From contig NZ_CP108081.1 of assembly GCF_036182465.1 (NCBI RefSeq), positions 4,526,001 to 4,590,000 of the forward strand: a stretch of 64,000 bases of DNA, written 5' to 3'. The notes below the pieces were generated by a model. The model ran no database searches and was not told the origin of the DNA. It worked only from the letters and a program-made list of their open reading frames with translations. How positions within the stretch are numbered: the stretch's first letter is position 1; each line of letters begins with the position of its first letter. Shown here piece after piece: positions 1-9,425 of the stretch. Position numbers and translations under genes: made by a program. Source of the DNA: Streptomyces sp. NBC_00258 (GTDB lineage: Bacteria; Actinomycetota; Actinomycetes; Streptomycetales; Streptomycetaceae).

Positions 1-678
1 GTGCTGGTGGTCGAGGACGATCCCACGATCGTGGACGCCATCGCCGCCCGCCTGCGTGCCGAGGGATTCCTCGTGCAAACGGCGGGTGACGGGCCGGCCG
101 CCGTGGACACGGCCGAGGCATGGCAGCCCGACCTGCTGATTCTCGACATCATGCTGCCCGGCTTCGACGGCCTGGAGGTCTGCCGCCGGGTGCAGGCGGC
201 CCGTCCGGTGCCGGTGCTGATGCTCACCGCGCGCGACGACGAGACGGACATGCTGGTCGGGCTCGGCGTGGGCGCCGACGACTACATGACGAAGCCGTTC
301 TCGATGCGCGAGCTGGCCGCGCGCGTGCACGTACTGCTACGACGCGTGGAGCGCGCCGCGCTGGCCGCGTCGACACCGCGGTCCGGCATCCTGCGGCTCG
401 GCGAGCTGGAGATCGACCACGCGCAGCGCCGGGTCCGGGTGCGCTCCGAGGACGTGCATCTCACGCCCACGGAGTTCGACCTGCTGGTCTGCCTCGCGAA
501 CACGCCGCGCGCGGTCCTCTCGCGCGAGCAGCTGCTGGCCGAGGTGTGGGACTGGGCCGACGCGTCCGGCACCCGCACCGTGGACAGCCACATCAAGGCG
601 CTGCGCCGGAAGATCGGCGCCGAGCGCATCCGTACGGTTCATGGCGTGGGCTACGCGCTGGAGACCCCGACGCCCTAG
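1..678 (+). CDS. OmpR-family response regulator, 5' end cut by window edge
   Basis: DNA-binding response regulator that would receive phosphate from the sensor kinase directly downstream. The receiver domain occupies about residues 1-115: acidic pocket E5/D6/D7, phospho-acceptor D49 in LLILDIMLPG, T76 and K98 in YMTKPF. A winged-helix Trans_reg_C domain covers about residues 130-222. The open frame starts with GTG at the first base. Relatives normally have a few residues before VLVVEDD, so the true start probably lies just outside the window and this GTG is an internal valine. It is followed after 32 nt by the kinase gene on the same strand, a normal two-component operon. Its target genes cannot be read from the sequence. 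Confidence 0.93.
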   Translation: MLVVEDDPTIVDAIAARLRAEGFLVQTAGDGPAAVDTAEAWQPDLLILDIMLPGFDGLEVCRRVQAARPVPVLMLTARDDETDMLVGLGVGADDYMTKPFSMRELAARVHVLLRRVERAALAASTPRSGILRLGELEIDHAQRRVRVRSEDVHLTPTEFDLLVCLANTPRAVLSREQLLAEVWDWADASGTRTVDSHIKALRRKIGAERIRTVHGVGYALETPTP

Positions 679-710
679 AGTCGGGCACCCTGGTTGAGGG
701 GGCGCAAGTG

Positions 711-2132
711 ATGAGCAGTCTCGGTGCGTGGCGCAGGAGCGTGCTGGCGGGTGCGGGATCCCGTTCGCCGTTCGGCAGGCGCCCGGGCTCGGGCAGGCAC
801 TCAGGTCCGGGGCCGCATGCCGGCCCGGACGCGGGGCCGCACGCCGGCTCGGGTACGGGTGCGTTCGTCGGCCCCGGTTCGGATTCACCGCCCCCTACCG
901 GTAGCGGTACCGATATCGGCGTCGGCACCGGTTCGGGCTCCGTGTCCGGATTGAGCCCGGTGCCCGATTCGAGTGTGGCTTCCGGAACGGCCCCCGCGTC
1001 CGCGGCGACGTCGGCCGCCACCGGTACCGCTTCCGCGGTGGGCTCGGCGACGGGCTCCTGGGGCGAGGTGCGGCCCTTCTCGATCAAGACGAAGCTCGGC
1101 ACGCTGGTCGTCGTCTCGGTCTTCATCACCACCGGTCTGCTGATGATCGCGGTGCGCACCGAGACGGAGCTGCGCTTCATCACGGTCTTCTCGGTGATCG
1201 CGACTCTGCTGATCACACAGTTCGTGGCGCACTCGCTGACCTCCCCGCTGGACGAGATGAACACCGTGGCGCGCGGTATCTCGCACGGCGACTACACCCG
1301 CCGGGTCAGGGGCGCCGACCGCCGCGACGAGCTGGGCGACCTGGCCCAGACGATCAACCGCATGGCCGACGACCTGGAGGCCCAGGAGCGCCAGCGCAAG
1401 GAACTCGTGGCGAACGTCTCCCACGAGCTGCGCACCCCCATCGCCGGCCTGCGCGCGGTCCTGGAGAACGTGGTGGACGGTGTCTCCGCCGCCGACCCCG
1501 AGACGATGCGTACGGCCCTGAAGCAGACGGAGCGGCTGGGGCGGCTCGTGGAGACGCTCCTCGACCTCTCCCGCCTGGACAACGGCGTCGTACCGCTGCG
1601 CAAGCGCCGCTTCGAGGTGTGGCCGTACCTGTCCGGCGTACTGAAGGAGGCCAACATGGTGGCCTCCGCGCGTGCGGGCATCGCCTCGGGCTCCGGCAGC
1701 CACACGCGTACGGACGTCCATCTGCACCTGGACGTGTCGCCGCCCGAGCTGACCGCGCACGCGGACCCGGAGCGGATACACCAGGTCGTCGCCAACCTCA
1801 TCGACAACGCGGTCAAGCACAGCCCGCCGCACGGCCGCGTCACGGTGAAGGCCCGGCGCGGCGAGGGACACGAGTCGCTGGACCTGGAGGTCCTGGACGA
1901 GGGTCCGGGCATCCCGCGCTCGGAGTGGCACCGGGTCTTCGAGCGGTTCAACCGCGGCGGCGTGGTCGCCCCGCACGGTCCCGGCAGCGACGGCGGTACG
2001 GGCCTCGGGCTCGCGATCGCCCGCTGGGCGGTGGATCTGCACGGCGGCCGGATCGGTGTGGCCGAATCCCCCCGTGGCTGCCGGATCCAGGTCACTCTTC
2101 CGGGCGTGCCTTCGCTTGACAGGTTGACGTAG
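711..2132 (+). CDS. Two-component sensor histidine kinase with long low-complexity N-terminus
   Basis: Membrane sensor kinase of 473 residues paired with the upstream regulator. About 110 N-terminal residues are Gly/Ser/Pro/Thr-rich and unlike a normal sensor domain. Two hydrophobic segments follow almost back to back, around LGTLVVVSVFITTGLLMIAV and FITVFSVIATLLITQFVAHS, so the extracytoplasmic loop is tiny. A HAMP linker comes next, then HisKA with H238 in NVSHELRTP, then HATPase_c with N box (LIDNAVKHSP), G1 box (DEGPGIP) and G2 box (GTGLGLAIA). ATG 711 follows a GAGGGGG ribosome site; GTG 708 immediately before it is an equally possible start. With so little exposed protein, the kinase may sense the membrane itself or a partner. 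Confidence 0.9.
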   Translation: MSSLGAWRRSVLAGAGSRSPFGRRPGSGRHSGPGPHAGPDAGPHAGSGTGAFVGPGSDSPPPTGSGTDIGVGTGSGSVSGLSPVPDSSVASGTAPASAATSAATGTASAVGSATGSWGEVRPFSIKTKLGTLVVVSVFITTGLLMIAVRTETELRFITVFSVIATLLITQFVAHSLTSPLDEMNTVARGISHGDYTRRVRGADRRDELGDLAQTINRMADDLEAQERQRKELVANVSHELRTPIAGLRAVLENVVDGVSAADPETMRTALKQTERLGRLVETLLDLSRLDNGVVPLRKRRFEVWPYLSGVLKEANMVASARAGIASGSGSHTRTDVHLHLDVSPPELTAHADPERIHQVVANLIDNAVKHSPPHGRVTVKARRGEGHESLDLEVLDEGPGIPRSEWHRVFERFNRGGVVAPHGPGSDGGTGLGLAIARWAVDLHGGRIGVAESPRGCRIQVTLPGVPSLDRLT

Positions 2133-2428
2133 GGTTCAAATCGAGAGCCCAAGATCCATGTGTGAAACGTGTGATCGGGCAGCAGGACACGTGTCATCGC
2201 GCGGTCCTCGTACGGAGGCTCGGCCTTTCGGGGTCGCAGTCCTGACCCGACGTGTCGGTTCCGCATCGGAACCTCGCTTGTTTCCCGCCATTTCCACCAC
2301 CGAAACACGCTTTTCGATGTGACTTACGCGACGATGACCAGGCCCGGCCTGACCTACGCGGTCCGGGAGGCGTAGCCTTTATTCCCGCTGTCCATCACCT
2401 TGTGAAGCGGAAGAGGGCGGTTGCCGCC

Positions 2429-5400
2429 GTGTCGCCACAGTCCCCCAGTAACTCGAGCACCTCGACCGAGGACCAAGCCGGGAAGAACCCCGCTGCTGCG
2501 TTCGGTCCCAATGAGTGGCTCGTCGACGAGATCTATCAGCAGTACCTCCAGGACCCGAATTCGGTAGACCGAGCCTGGTGGGACTTCTTCGCCGACTACA
2601 AGCCGGGCGGCGTCGCCGCCTCGGCTCCGTCGGGTACCGCGGCCGCGGGGGCCGCGGGGACCACCACGGTCGCTCCGGCTGCGCCCGCGGCTCCGGCTCA
2701 GGCCGCTCCGGCCCCGGCCGCACCAGCGGCGCCGAAGCCCGCGGCCGCAGCGCCGGCGAAGCCCGCCGCCGCTGCTCCTGCCGCGGCCCCGGCCAAGCCC
2801 GCAGCGGCCAAGCCGGCCGCGGCGAAGGCCGCGCCCGCGGCGGAGTCCACCGCGGGTCCGGAGTACGTGACGCTGCGCGGACCGAGCGCCGCGGTCGCGA
2901 AGAACATGAACGCCTCGCTGGAACTGCCCACGGCCACGTCCGTGCGCGCCGTCCCGGTGAAGCTGCTCTTCGACAACCGCATCGTCATCAACAACCACCT
3001 GAAGCGTGCCCGGGGCGGGAAGATCTCCTTCACCCACCTCATCGGCTACGCGATGGTGCAGGCCATCAAGGCCATGCCGTCGATGAACTACTCCTTCGTG
3101 GAGAAGGACGGCAAGCCGACGCTGGTCAAGCCGGAGCACATCAACTTCGGCCTCGCCATCGACCTGGTGAAGCCCAACGGCGACCGCCAGCTGGTCGTCG
3201 CGGGCATCAAGAAGGCCGAGACGCTGAACTTCTTCGAGTTCTGGCAGGCCTACGAGGACATCGTCCGCCGCGCCCGTGACGGCAAGCTGACGATGGACGA
3301 CTTCACCGGTGTCACAGTCTCCCTGACCAACCCCGGCGGCCTCGGCACCGTCCACTCGGTCCCGCGTCTGATGCCCGGTCAGTCGGTCATCATGGGCGTC
3401 GGCTCGATGGACTACCCGGCGGAGTTCCAGGGCACGTCCCAGGACACCCTGAACAAGCTCGGCATCTCGAAGGTCATGACGCTCACGTCGACCTACGACC
3501 ACCGGGTGATCCAGGGCGCCGCGTCGGGCGAGTTCCTCCGCATCGTCGCGAACTACCTCCTCGGCGAGAACGGCTTCTACGACGAGATCTTCGAGGCCCT
3601 GCGCATTCCGTACGAGCCGGTCCGCTGGCTCAAGGACATCGACGCCTCGCACGACGACGACGTCACGAAGGCCGCCCGCGTCTTCGAGCTGATCCACTCC
3701 TACCGGGTCCGCGGCCACGTCATGGCCGACACCGACCCGCTGGAGTACAAGCAGCGCAAGCACCCCGACCTGGACATCACCGAGCACGGGCTCACCCTGT
3801 GGGACCTGGAGCGCGAGTTCGCGGTCGGCGGCTTCGCCGGCAAGTCGATGATGAAGCTGCGCTCCATCCTCGGTGTCCTGCGCGACTCGTACTGCCGCAC
3901 CACCGGCGTCGAGTTCATGCACATCCAGGACCCGAAGCAGCGCAAGTGGATCCAGGACCGCATCGAGCGCTCGAACACCAAGCCCGAGCGTGAGGAGCAG
4001 CTGCGCATCCTGCGCCGGCTGAACGCGGCGGAGGCCTTCGAGACCTTCCTGCAGACGAAGTACGTCGGCCAGAAGCGCTTCTCCCTGGAGGGCGGCGAGT
4101 CCGTCATCCCGCTGCTCGACGCGGTTCTCGACAGCGCGGCGGAGTCCCGTCTCGACGAGGTCGTCATCGGCATGGCCCACCGCGGCCGCCTGAACGTCCT
4201 GGCGAACATCGTCGGCAAGTCGTACGCGCAGATCTTCCGCGAGTTCGAGGGCAACCTCGACCCGAAGTCGATGCACGGCTCCGGCGACGTGAAGTACCAC
4301 CTGGGCGCCGAGGGCGTGTTCACCGGTCTGGACGGCGAGCAGATCAAGGTCTCGCTGGCCGCCAACCCCTCGCACCTGGAGGCGGTCGACCCGGTCCTGG
4401 AGGGTGTCGTCCGCGCCAAGCAGGACGTCATCAACAAGGGCGGCACGGACTTCACGGTCCTGCCGGTCGCCCTGCACGGCGACGCGGCCTTCGCGGGCCA
4501 GGGCGTGGTCGCGGAGACCCTGAACATGTCGCAGCTGCGGGGCTACCGCACCGGCGGCACGGTCCACGTGGTCATCAACAACCAGGTCGGCTTCACGGCG
4601 GCGCCCGAGTCCTCGCGCTCCTCCATGTACTCGACCGACGTGGCCCGCATGATCGAGGCCCCGATCTTCCACGTGAACGGCGACGACCCGGAGGCCGTGG
4701 TCCGCGTCGCGCGCCTGGCCTTCGAGTTCCGCCAGGCGTTCAACAAGGACGTGGTGATCGACCTCATCTGCTACCGCCGCCGCGGTCACAACGAGTCGGA
4801 CAACCCGGCCTTCACCCAGCCGCTGATGTACGACCTGATCGACAAGAAGCGCTCGGTGCGCAAGCTCTACACCGAGTCCCTCATCGGTCGCGGCGACATC
4901 ACGCTGGAAGAGGCCGAGCAGGCCCTGCAGGACTACCAGGGTCAGTTGGAGAAGGTCTTCACGGAGGTCCGCGAGGCGGCGAACGCGCCGGCCGAGACCC
5001 ATGTCCCGGACGCGCAGCCCGAGTTCCCGGTGACCGTCACCACGGCGGTCTCCCAGGAGGTCGTCAAGCGGATCGCCGAGTCCCAGGTCAACATCCCCGA
5101 GCGCGTCACCGTCCACCCGCGTCTGCTGCCCCAGCTGCAGCGCCGCGCGGCCATGGTCGAGGACGGCACGATCGACTGGGGCATGGGCGAGACGCTGGCC
5201 ATCGGCTCCCTGCTCCTGGAGGGCACCCCGGTGCGCCTCTCGGGCCAGGACTCCCGCCGCGGCACGTTCGGCCAGCGCCACGCGGTGCTGATCGACCGGG
5301 AGACGGGCGAGGACTTCACCCCGCTCCAGTACATGTCCGAGGACCAGGCCCGTTACAACATCTACGACTCGCTGCTCAGCGAGTACGCGGCGATGGGCTT

Positions 5401-6220
5401 CGAGTACGGCTACTCGCTCGCGAGGCCGGAGTCCCTGGTCATGTGGGAGGCGCAGTTCGGCGACTTCGTCAACGGCGCCCAGACGGTCGTGGACGAGTTC
5501 ATCTCGTCGGCGGAGCAGAAGTGGGGCCAGACGTCGGGTGTGACGTTGTTGCTGCCCCACGGCTACGAGGGCCAGGGCCCGGACCACTCGTCCGCGCGTC
5601 CGGAGCGCTTCCTCCAGATCTGCGCGCAGAACAACATGACGGTCGCCATGCCGACCCTGCCGTCGAACTACTTCCACCTCCTGCGGTGGCAGGTGCACAA
5701 CCCGCACCACAAGCCGCTGGTGGTCTTCACCCCGAAGTCGATGCTGCGCCTCAAGGCGGCCGCGTCGAAGGCGGAGGAGTTCACGACGGGCGGTTTCCGT
5801 CCGGTCATCGGCGACGCGTCCGTGGACCCGTCCGCGGTCCGCAAGGTCGTCTTCACCGCGGGCAAGGTCTACTACGACCTCGACGCGGAGCGCACCAAGC
5901 GCGGCTCGACGGACACGGCCATCATCCGCATCGAGCGCCTGTACCCGCTGCCGGGTGCCGAGCTGCAGGCGGAGATCGCCAAGTACCCGAACGCCGAGAA
6001 GTACCTGTGGGCCCAGGAGGAGCCGGCGAACCAGGGTGCCTGGCCGTTCATCGCCCTCAACCTGATCGACCACCTGGACCTGGCGGTCGGCGCGGACGTT
6101 CCTCACGGGGAGCGGCTGCGGCGGATCTCCCGCCCGGCGTCCTCCTCCCCGGCGGTCGGCTCGGCGAAGCGGCACCAGGCCGAGCAGGAGCAGCTGGTGC
6201 GTGAGGTGTTCGAGGCCTGA
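2429..6220 (+). CDS. kgd: Multifunctional 2-oxoglutarate decarboxylase/dehydrogenase E1-E2 protein
   Basis: Actinobacterial KGD/OdhA-type TCA-cycle enzyme, about 1263 residues. It carries thiamine-dependent 2-oxoglutarate decarboxylase and succinyltransferase domains in one chain and works with a separate lipoamide dehydrogenase. Order: a short OdhA N-terminal segment (FGPNEWLVDEIYQQYL, about 25-58), an Ala/Pro/Lys-rich linker (about 62-140), an E2-type acyltransferase domain with catalytic H358 in YDHRVIQGA, then the E1 domain with MAHRGRLNVL, the TPP motif GDAAFAGQG, NNQVGF and CYRRRGHNE, and a C-terminal transketolase-like half. There is no lipoyl domain, as expected for this family. GTG 2429 (MSPQSP) is chosen from family alignment and the AAGAGGGCGG upstream. 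The 296 nt before it contain no gene. Family knowledge: inhibited by the FHA protein GarA/OdhI, which is not in this window. Confidence 0.95.
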   Translation: MSPQSPSNSSTSTEDQAGKNPAAAFGPNEWLVDEIYQQYLQDPNSVDRAWWDFFADYKPGGVAASAPSGTAAAGAAGTTTVAPAAPAAPAQAAPAPAAPAAPKPAAAAPAKPAAAAPAAAPAKPAAAKPAAAKAAPAAESTAGPEYVTLRGPSAAVAKNMNASLELPTATSVRAVPVKLLFDNRIVINNHLKRARGGKISFTHLIGYAMVQAIKAMPSMNYSFVEKDGKPTLVKPEHINFGLAIDLVKPNGDRQLVVAGIKKAETLNFFEFWQAYEDIVRRARDGKLTMDDFTGVTVSLTNPGGLGTVHSVPRLMPGQSVIMGVGSMDYPAEFQGTSQDTLNKLGISKVMTLTSTYDHRVIQGAASGEFLRIVANYLLGENGFYDEIFEALRIPYEPVRWLKDIDASHDDDVTKAARVFELIHSYRVRGHVMADTDPLEYKQRKHPDLDITEHGLTLWDLEREFAVGGFAGKSMMKLRSILGVLRDSYCRTTGVEFMHIQDPKQRKWIQDRIERSNTKPEREEQLRILRRLNAAEAFETFLQTKYVGQKRFSLEGGESVIPLLDAVLDSAAESRLDEVVIGMAHRGRLNVLANIVGKSYAQIFREFEGNLDPKSMHGSGDVKYHLGAEGVFTGLDGEQIKVSLAANPSHLEAVDPVLEGVVRAKQDVINKGGTDFTVLPVALHGDAAFAGQGVVAETLNMSQLRGYRTGGTVHVVINNQVGFTAAPESSRSSMYSTDVARMIEAPIFHVNGDDPEAVVRVARLAFEFRQAFNKDVVIDLICYRRRGHNESDNPAFTQPLMYDLIDKKRSVRKLYTESLIGRGDITLEEAEQALQDYQGQLEKVFTEVREAANAPAETHVPDAQPEFPVTVTTAVSQEVVKRIAESQVNIPERVTVHPRLLPQLQRRAAMVEDGTIDWGMGETLAIGSLLLEGTPVRLSGQDSRRGTFGQRHAVLIDRETGEDFTPLQYMSEDQARYNIYDSLLSEYAAMGFEYGYSLARPESLVMWEAQFGDFVNGAQTVVDEFISSAEQKWGQTSGVTLLLPHGYEGQGPDHSSARPERFLQICAQNNMTVAMPTLPSNYFHLLRWQVHNPHHKPLVVFTPKSMLRLKAAASKAEEFTTGGFRPVIGDASVDPSAVRKVVFTAGKVYYDLDAERTKRGSTDTAIIRIERLYPLPGAELQAEIAKYPNAEKYLWAQEEPANQGAWPFIALNLIDHLDLAVGADVPHGERLRRISRPASSSPAVGSAKRHQAEQEQLVREVFEA

Positions 6221-6258
6221 CGGCTTGGAACGCGTCGTTCGGTACGTACGCGAACAAG

Positions 6259-6298
6259 GGCCCGGCCCCGAGTCTCAGCACTCGGGGCCGGGCCTTTT
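6259..6298. terminator. Strong terminator after kgd
   Basis: A perfect 14-bp GC-rich inverted repeat (6259-6272 with 6281-6294) has an 8-nt loop and is followed by TTTT on the plus strand. It sits between kgd and the convergent minus-strand gene ending at 6339, so it could stop transcription from both sides. Confidence 0.85.
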
Positions 6299-6338
6299 CG
6301 CTGTCCGGCGCGTCAGGGTGACACCGGCCGGGTGCTCA

Positions 6339-9300
6339 TCAGCCCAGATACGGTTCGAAGTCCCAGTAGGGCCGCGTGCGCTGGCGGGCCGAGATGGTGT
6401 GCGGGTGCTGGGCGCCCAGGGTGCGGGTGAGGGAGAGAAGGCCGTCCTCCTCCAGCTTCCCCGCCTCCTCCTGCTCCCGCGCCGCACGCAGGTCCGCGGA
6501 GAGGGCCACCTGGCAGGACAGCGTGAGCGGGTGCTCCTCCCCCAGCGAGTGCCGGGCGCGGCGCAGTGTGTCGCGGCTCAGCTCGACCGCGTCGGAGATA
6601 CGGCCGTTGAAGTTGCGCGCGCTCGCGGCGTTCAGCGCACAGCCCAGCACCCAGGGGTGGTCGGGGCCGAGCGTGGCGGTGAGACCGGCCATCGCCGACT
6701 CGAACATCGACATGGCCTCGGCTCGTTCGCCCGCTGCCTGCATGACCAGGCCGGTGTTGGTGAGCATGCCGGTCGCGACGGGGTGTGCGGGGCCGAGGAG
6801 GGCCCGGTAGCCGGCCTCCGCCTCCGCGATCAGATCGCGTGCCTGGCTCAGGTCGCCGTGCTCCCGCAGGAAGTTGCCGTAGTTCGTCAGGAAGGACAGA
6901 GTGCGGTGGTGCTCCCGGCCGTTCAACTGCACCATCTGTTCCAGGAGGCTGGTCATCGAAGGCCCGACGTCCTGCGTGTGACCGCCCTCGCGGCGGCGGC
7001 ACATGGTCAGTTGGGCTCGTGCCTCCAGGGTCTGCGGATGCTGTGCACCGAGCACCTGCACGTGGAGCCTGACGACCGGCTCCTGGCGCGCGAGCGCGTC
7101 ACGGTAGCGGCCGAGGAGACGCAGACTGTGGGTGACCGCGTTGCCCGAGCTGAGGGTGTTGATGTGCCGGGCGCGCAGGACGCTCTCACGCCTGGCGAGG
7201 GTCTCCAGGTCGAGTTCGTACGCGTCCGTGTACTTGCCGAGGAGCCGGAGCCCGACGCCGAGGTTGTGCCGGGCGACGAGGGTGGGCAGCTCGTCCTGGC
7301 CGAGCAGTCGGCCGATGCCGTCAAGGACCTCGCGCTGCAACTCGTACGCCTCCTCGTACCGGCCGAGGTGACGCAGACTCGTGGCCACAGCGCCCTTCGT
7401 GGTCAGCTCGCCGAGTTCATTGCGCTGCGGCGCGGTCTGCAGCTTCTCCAGGACGCCACGGTCCAGTTCGTACGCATCGCGGAACCTGCCGCTGGCCCGC
7501 AGGATGTGGCCCTCTTGGTTGATCAGGTCGAGCATGGGCTGCGCCAGCCGATCCATGGAACGGTCCCAGCGGTCGTGGATCCGCTGAGCCAGATCCAGTC
7601 CGGCCTTGAACTCCCCGCTGCGCAGGCAGTAGCGCAGGCAGTTGAGGACGGCCTCCTGGACCCGGGGCGCGGTGCTGCCCAGCGCGCCGGACGGTTCCAG
7701 GTGCGGAAGCAACTCCGCGTATCGAGGCCAGTTCCTGCTGTCCACGGGGTTGCCCGGGTCGGCCTCCGCGAGGAGGGTACGGACGGCCCTCCGGTGGATG
7801 GCGCGGCTGTCTTCACTGGCCAGTTTGGAAACGATGTCGTGGACCAGACGGTGCATGTGCACGGACTCCTGGTGCGGGCCCATCTCCGCACCCGCGGGGC
7901 CGCGGGTCTCGCGGGTGAGCACCGAGTAGTTGACCAGTGTGTCCAGGGCCCGGGTCCAGGCGGGCAGGTCGGTGGCCATCCAACGCAGTTCCTCAGGGAG
8001 ATCGGCCTGCGGGTAGGCGCGAATGAGGCCGAGCGGGATGCGTCCGGGTGCGAACGACGTACACAGGCTCAGCACGTCGATGGCCTGTGGCTGCGAACGA
8101 CGCAGCCGGTTGAGCAGTATCGACCAGGAAGTCATGGACGACTGCGGGAAACCCTCGCCAGTGGCGGGTTCGTCGACGGTCGACAGCTTGCGTTCGCGGA
8201 CCATCCGCAGATACTCGGGCACTTCCATGCCGGACTCGCCGAGCCAGGAGGCGGCCTGTACGAGCGGCAGCGGTACGTCGCCGAATTCGACGGCCACCTC
8301 GTCGGCCTCGTCCGCGGTGATGTGCGGGGCGCGGCGCATGAGGTAGCCGGTGGACTCCGCGCGCAGGAAGGCGGGGATCTCGAGGATCTCCGTGTGCTCG
8401 CTCCAGCCGCGGTTGCGGGAGGTGACCAGTACGTGCCCGGGTCCCTGCGGGAGCAGCGCGTCGATGTCGTCGGTGTCGTCCCAGCCGTCGAAGATCAGAA
8501 GCCAGCGGGAGTGCGGCTCCCCGCGCCGCAGGGCGTCCCGCACGGCACGAATGCGCTCGCCCGGCTCACTGCCGCTGCGCAGACCGAGTTCCACGGCGAG
8601 TTCGCCGAAGCGGTCACGCTGAATGTTGCGGTCGTCGGAGTTGATCCACCACACCATGTCGTAGTCAGGGCTGAAGCGGTGGGCGTACTCGGCGGCCAGC
8701 TGGGTCTTGCCGATCCCGGACATGCCGAGCAGTGTGCAGGCGGCAGCGCCGCGCTCGGCGTCGGCGAGACGTTGGTGGAGGTTCGTGAGGAGATCGTCGC
8801 GGCCCGTGAACCGCGGGTTGCGACGCGGGACCTCTCCCCAGATCTCGGCGCGTGTCTCCGGGTAGCGGAGCCGGGTGGGTGCCGCCCTCGTGGTACGACG
8901 CCGCTGCAGGCCGAGGCGGCTCAGCAGACGTTCCTCGGCCGCCTCCTCGCTCAGACCCCACATGCTGGCCGGTTCGAGGACCGCGGTGGCCGGAAGCAGC
9001 GGCCGGTTCGTGAGATTGACGGCGGCGAAGCGGTCCGCGTGCGCGGCGACGAAGCCGCGCAGGACATCGTTCCACTCGCCCGCGGGGCGCGGGCCGAGCT
9101 CGAAGAACCAGTCGTTGAGGACGAGGAGTACGCGTCCGCTGGACAGCAACAGGTCACCGAGCGAGTCCTCGAGCGGGACCTCACGAGGCGGGTCCCAGCG
9201 CTGCTGGGTGGCCCGGTTGCCGTGCCGTTCCAGGCACTGCGCGATCCACGCCGCCCACGAGCGGTGGTAGCCCGGGAAGACCACCAGGAAGTGCTCCGGT

Positions 9301-9356
9301 GCCGCTGAGCCGCGGTCTGCCGCGCTCTCCCCGCCCGACCGCCGCTGTTCCGCCAT
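6339..9356 (-). CDS. FxsT-like protein: TIR-like region, NB-ARC ATPase and TPR repeats
   Basis: Large STAND-type NTPase of about 1005 residues. Residues 20-150 resemble a divergent TIR domain (WAAWIAQCLERHG, then RVLLVLNDWFF). The NB-ARC domain has Walker A GMSGIGKT (211-218), WWINSDD, and a Walker-B-like RWLLIFDGWDD. The C-terminal half is tetratricopeptide repeats with recurring LGxxHPxTL motifs. The family is known from FxSxx-COOH peptide systems (FxsT). ATG 9356 is preceded by GGGAGC on the minus strand. The gene lies 69 nt downstream of the HExxH gene and is the last of seven co-oriented genes. STAND proteins act as ligand-triggered switches; the ligand here is unknown. I cannot say whether the TIR region is an active NADase. 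Confidence 0.85.
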   Translation of the reverse strand: MAEQRRSGGESAADRGSAAPEHFLVVFPGYHRSWAAWIAQCLERHGNRATQQRWDPPREVPLEDSLGDLLLSSGRVLLVLNDWFFELGPRPAGEWNDVLRGFVAAHADRFAAVNLTNRPLLPATAVLEPASMWGLSEEAAEERLLSRLGLQRRRTTRAAPTRLRYPETRAEIWGEVPRRNPRFTGRDDLLTNLHQRLADAERGAAACTLLGMSGIGKTQLAAEYAHRFSPDYDMVWWINSDDRNIQRDRFGELAVELGLRSGSEPGERIRAVRDALRRGEPHSRWLLIFDGWDDTDDIDALLPQGPGHVLVTSRNRGWSEHTEILEIPAFLRAESTGYLMRRAPHITADEADEVAVEFGDVPLPLVQAASWLGESGMEVPEYLRMVRERKLSTVDEPATGEGFPQSSMTSWSILLNRLRRSQPQAIDVLSLCTSFAPGRIPLGLIRAYPQADLPEELRWMATDLPAWTRALDTLVNYSVLTRETRGPAGAEMGPHQESVHMHRLVHDIVSKLASEDSRAIHRRAVRTLLAEADPGNPVDSRNWPRYAELLPHLEPSGALGSTAPRVQEAVLNCLRYCLRSGEFKAGLDLAQRIHDRWDRSMDRLAQPMLDLINQEGHILRASGRFRDAYELDRGVLEKLQTAPQRNELGELTTKGAVATSLRHLGRYEEAYELQREVLDGIGRLLGQDELPTLVARHNLGVGLRLLGKYTDAYELDLETLARRESVLRARHINTLSSGNAVTHSLRLLGRYRDALARQEPVVRLHVQVLGAQHPQTLEARAQLTMCRRREGGHTQDVGPSMTSLLEQMVQLNGREHHRTLSFLTNYGNFLREHGDLSQARDLIAEAEAGYRALLGPAHPVATGMLTNTGLVMQAAGERAEAMSMFESAMAGLTATLGPDHPWVLGCALNAASARNFNGRISDAVELSRDTLRRARHSLGEEHPLTLSCQVALSADLRAAREQEEAGKLEEDGLLSLTRTLGAQHPHTISARQRTRPYWDFEPYLG

Positions 9357-9425
9357 CCCAAGCTCCCTGCTCCCGCTGTGTCGCGCCCGTTCACGTACCG
9401 AACGCGACCGATCTTGCACCCAGTG

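Noticed and set aside
2133..2160. tRNA T-arm-like GGGTTCAAATC after the sensor kinase
   Set aside because: No matching acceptor, D-arm or anticodon arm nearby.
2354..6175. Very long open frame antisense to kgd
   Set aside because: It mirrors kgd codons; high third-position G+C removes stops on the other strand. Its translation is Arg/Leu/Val/Asp-rich with no known domain.
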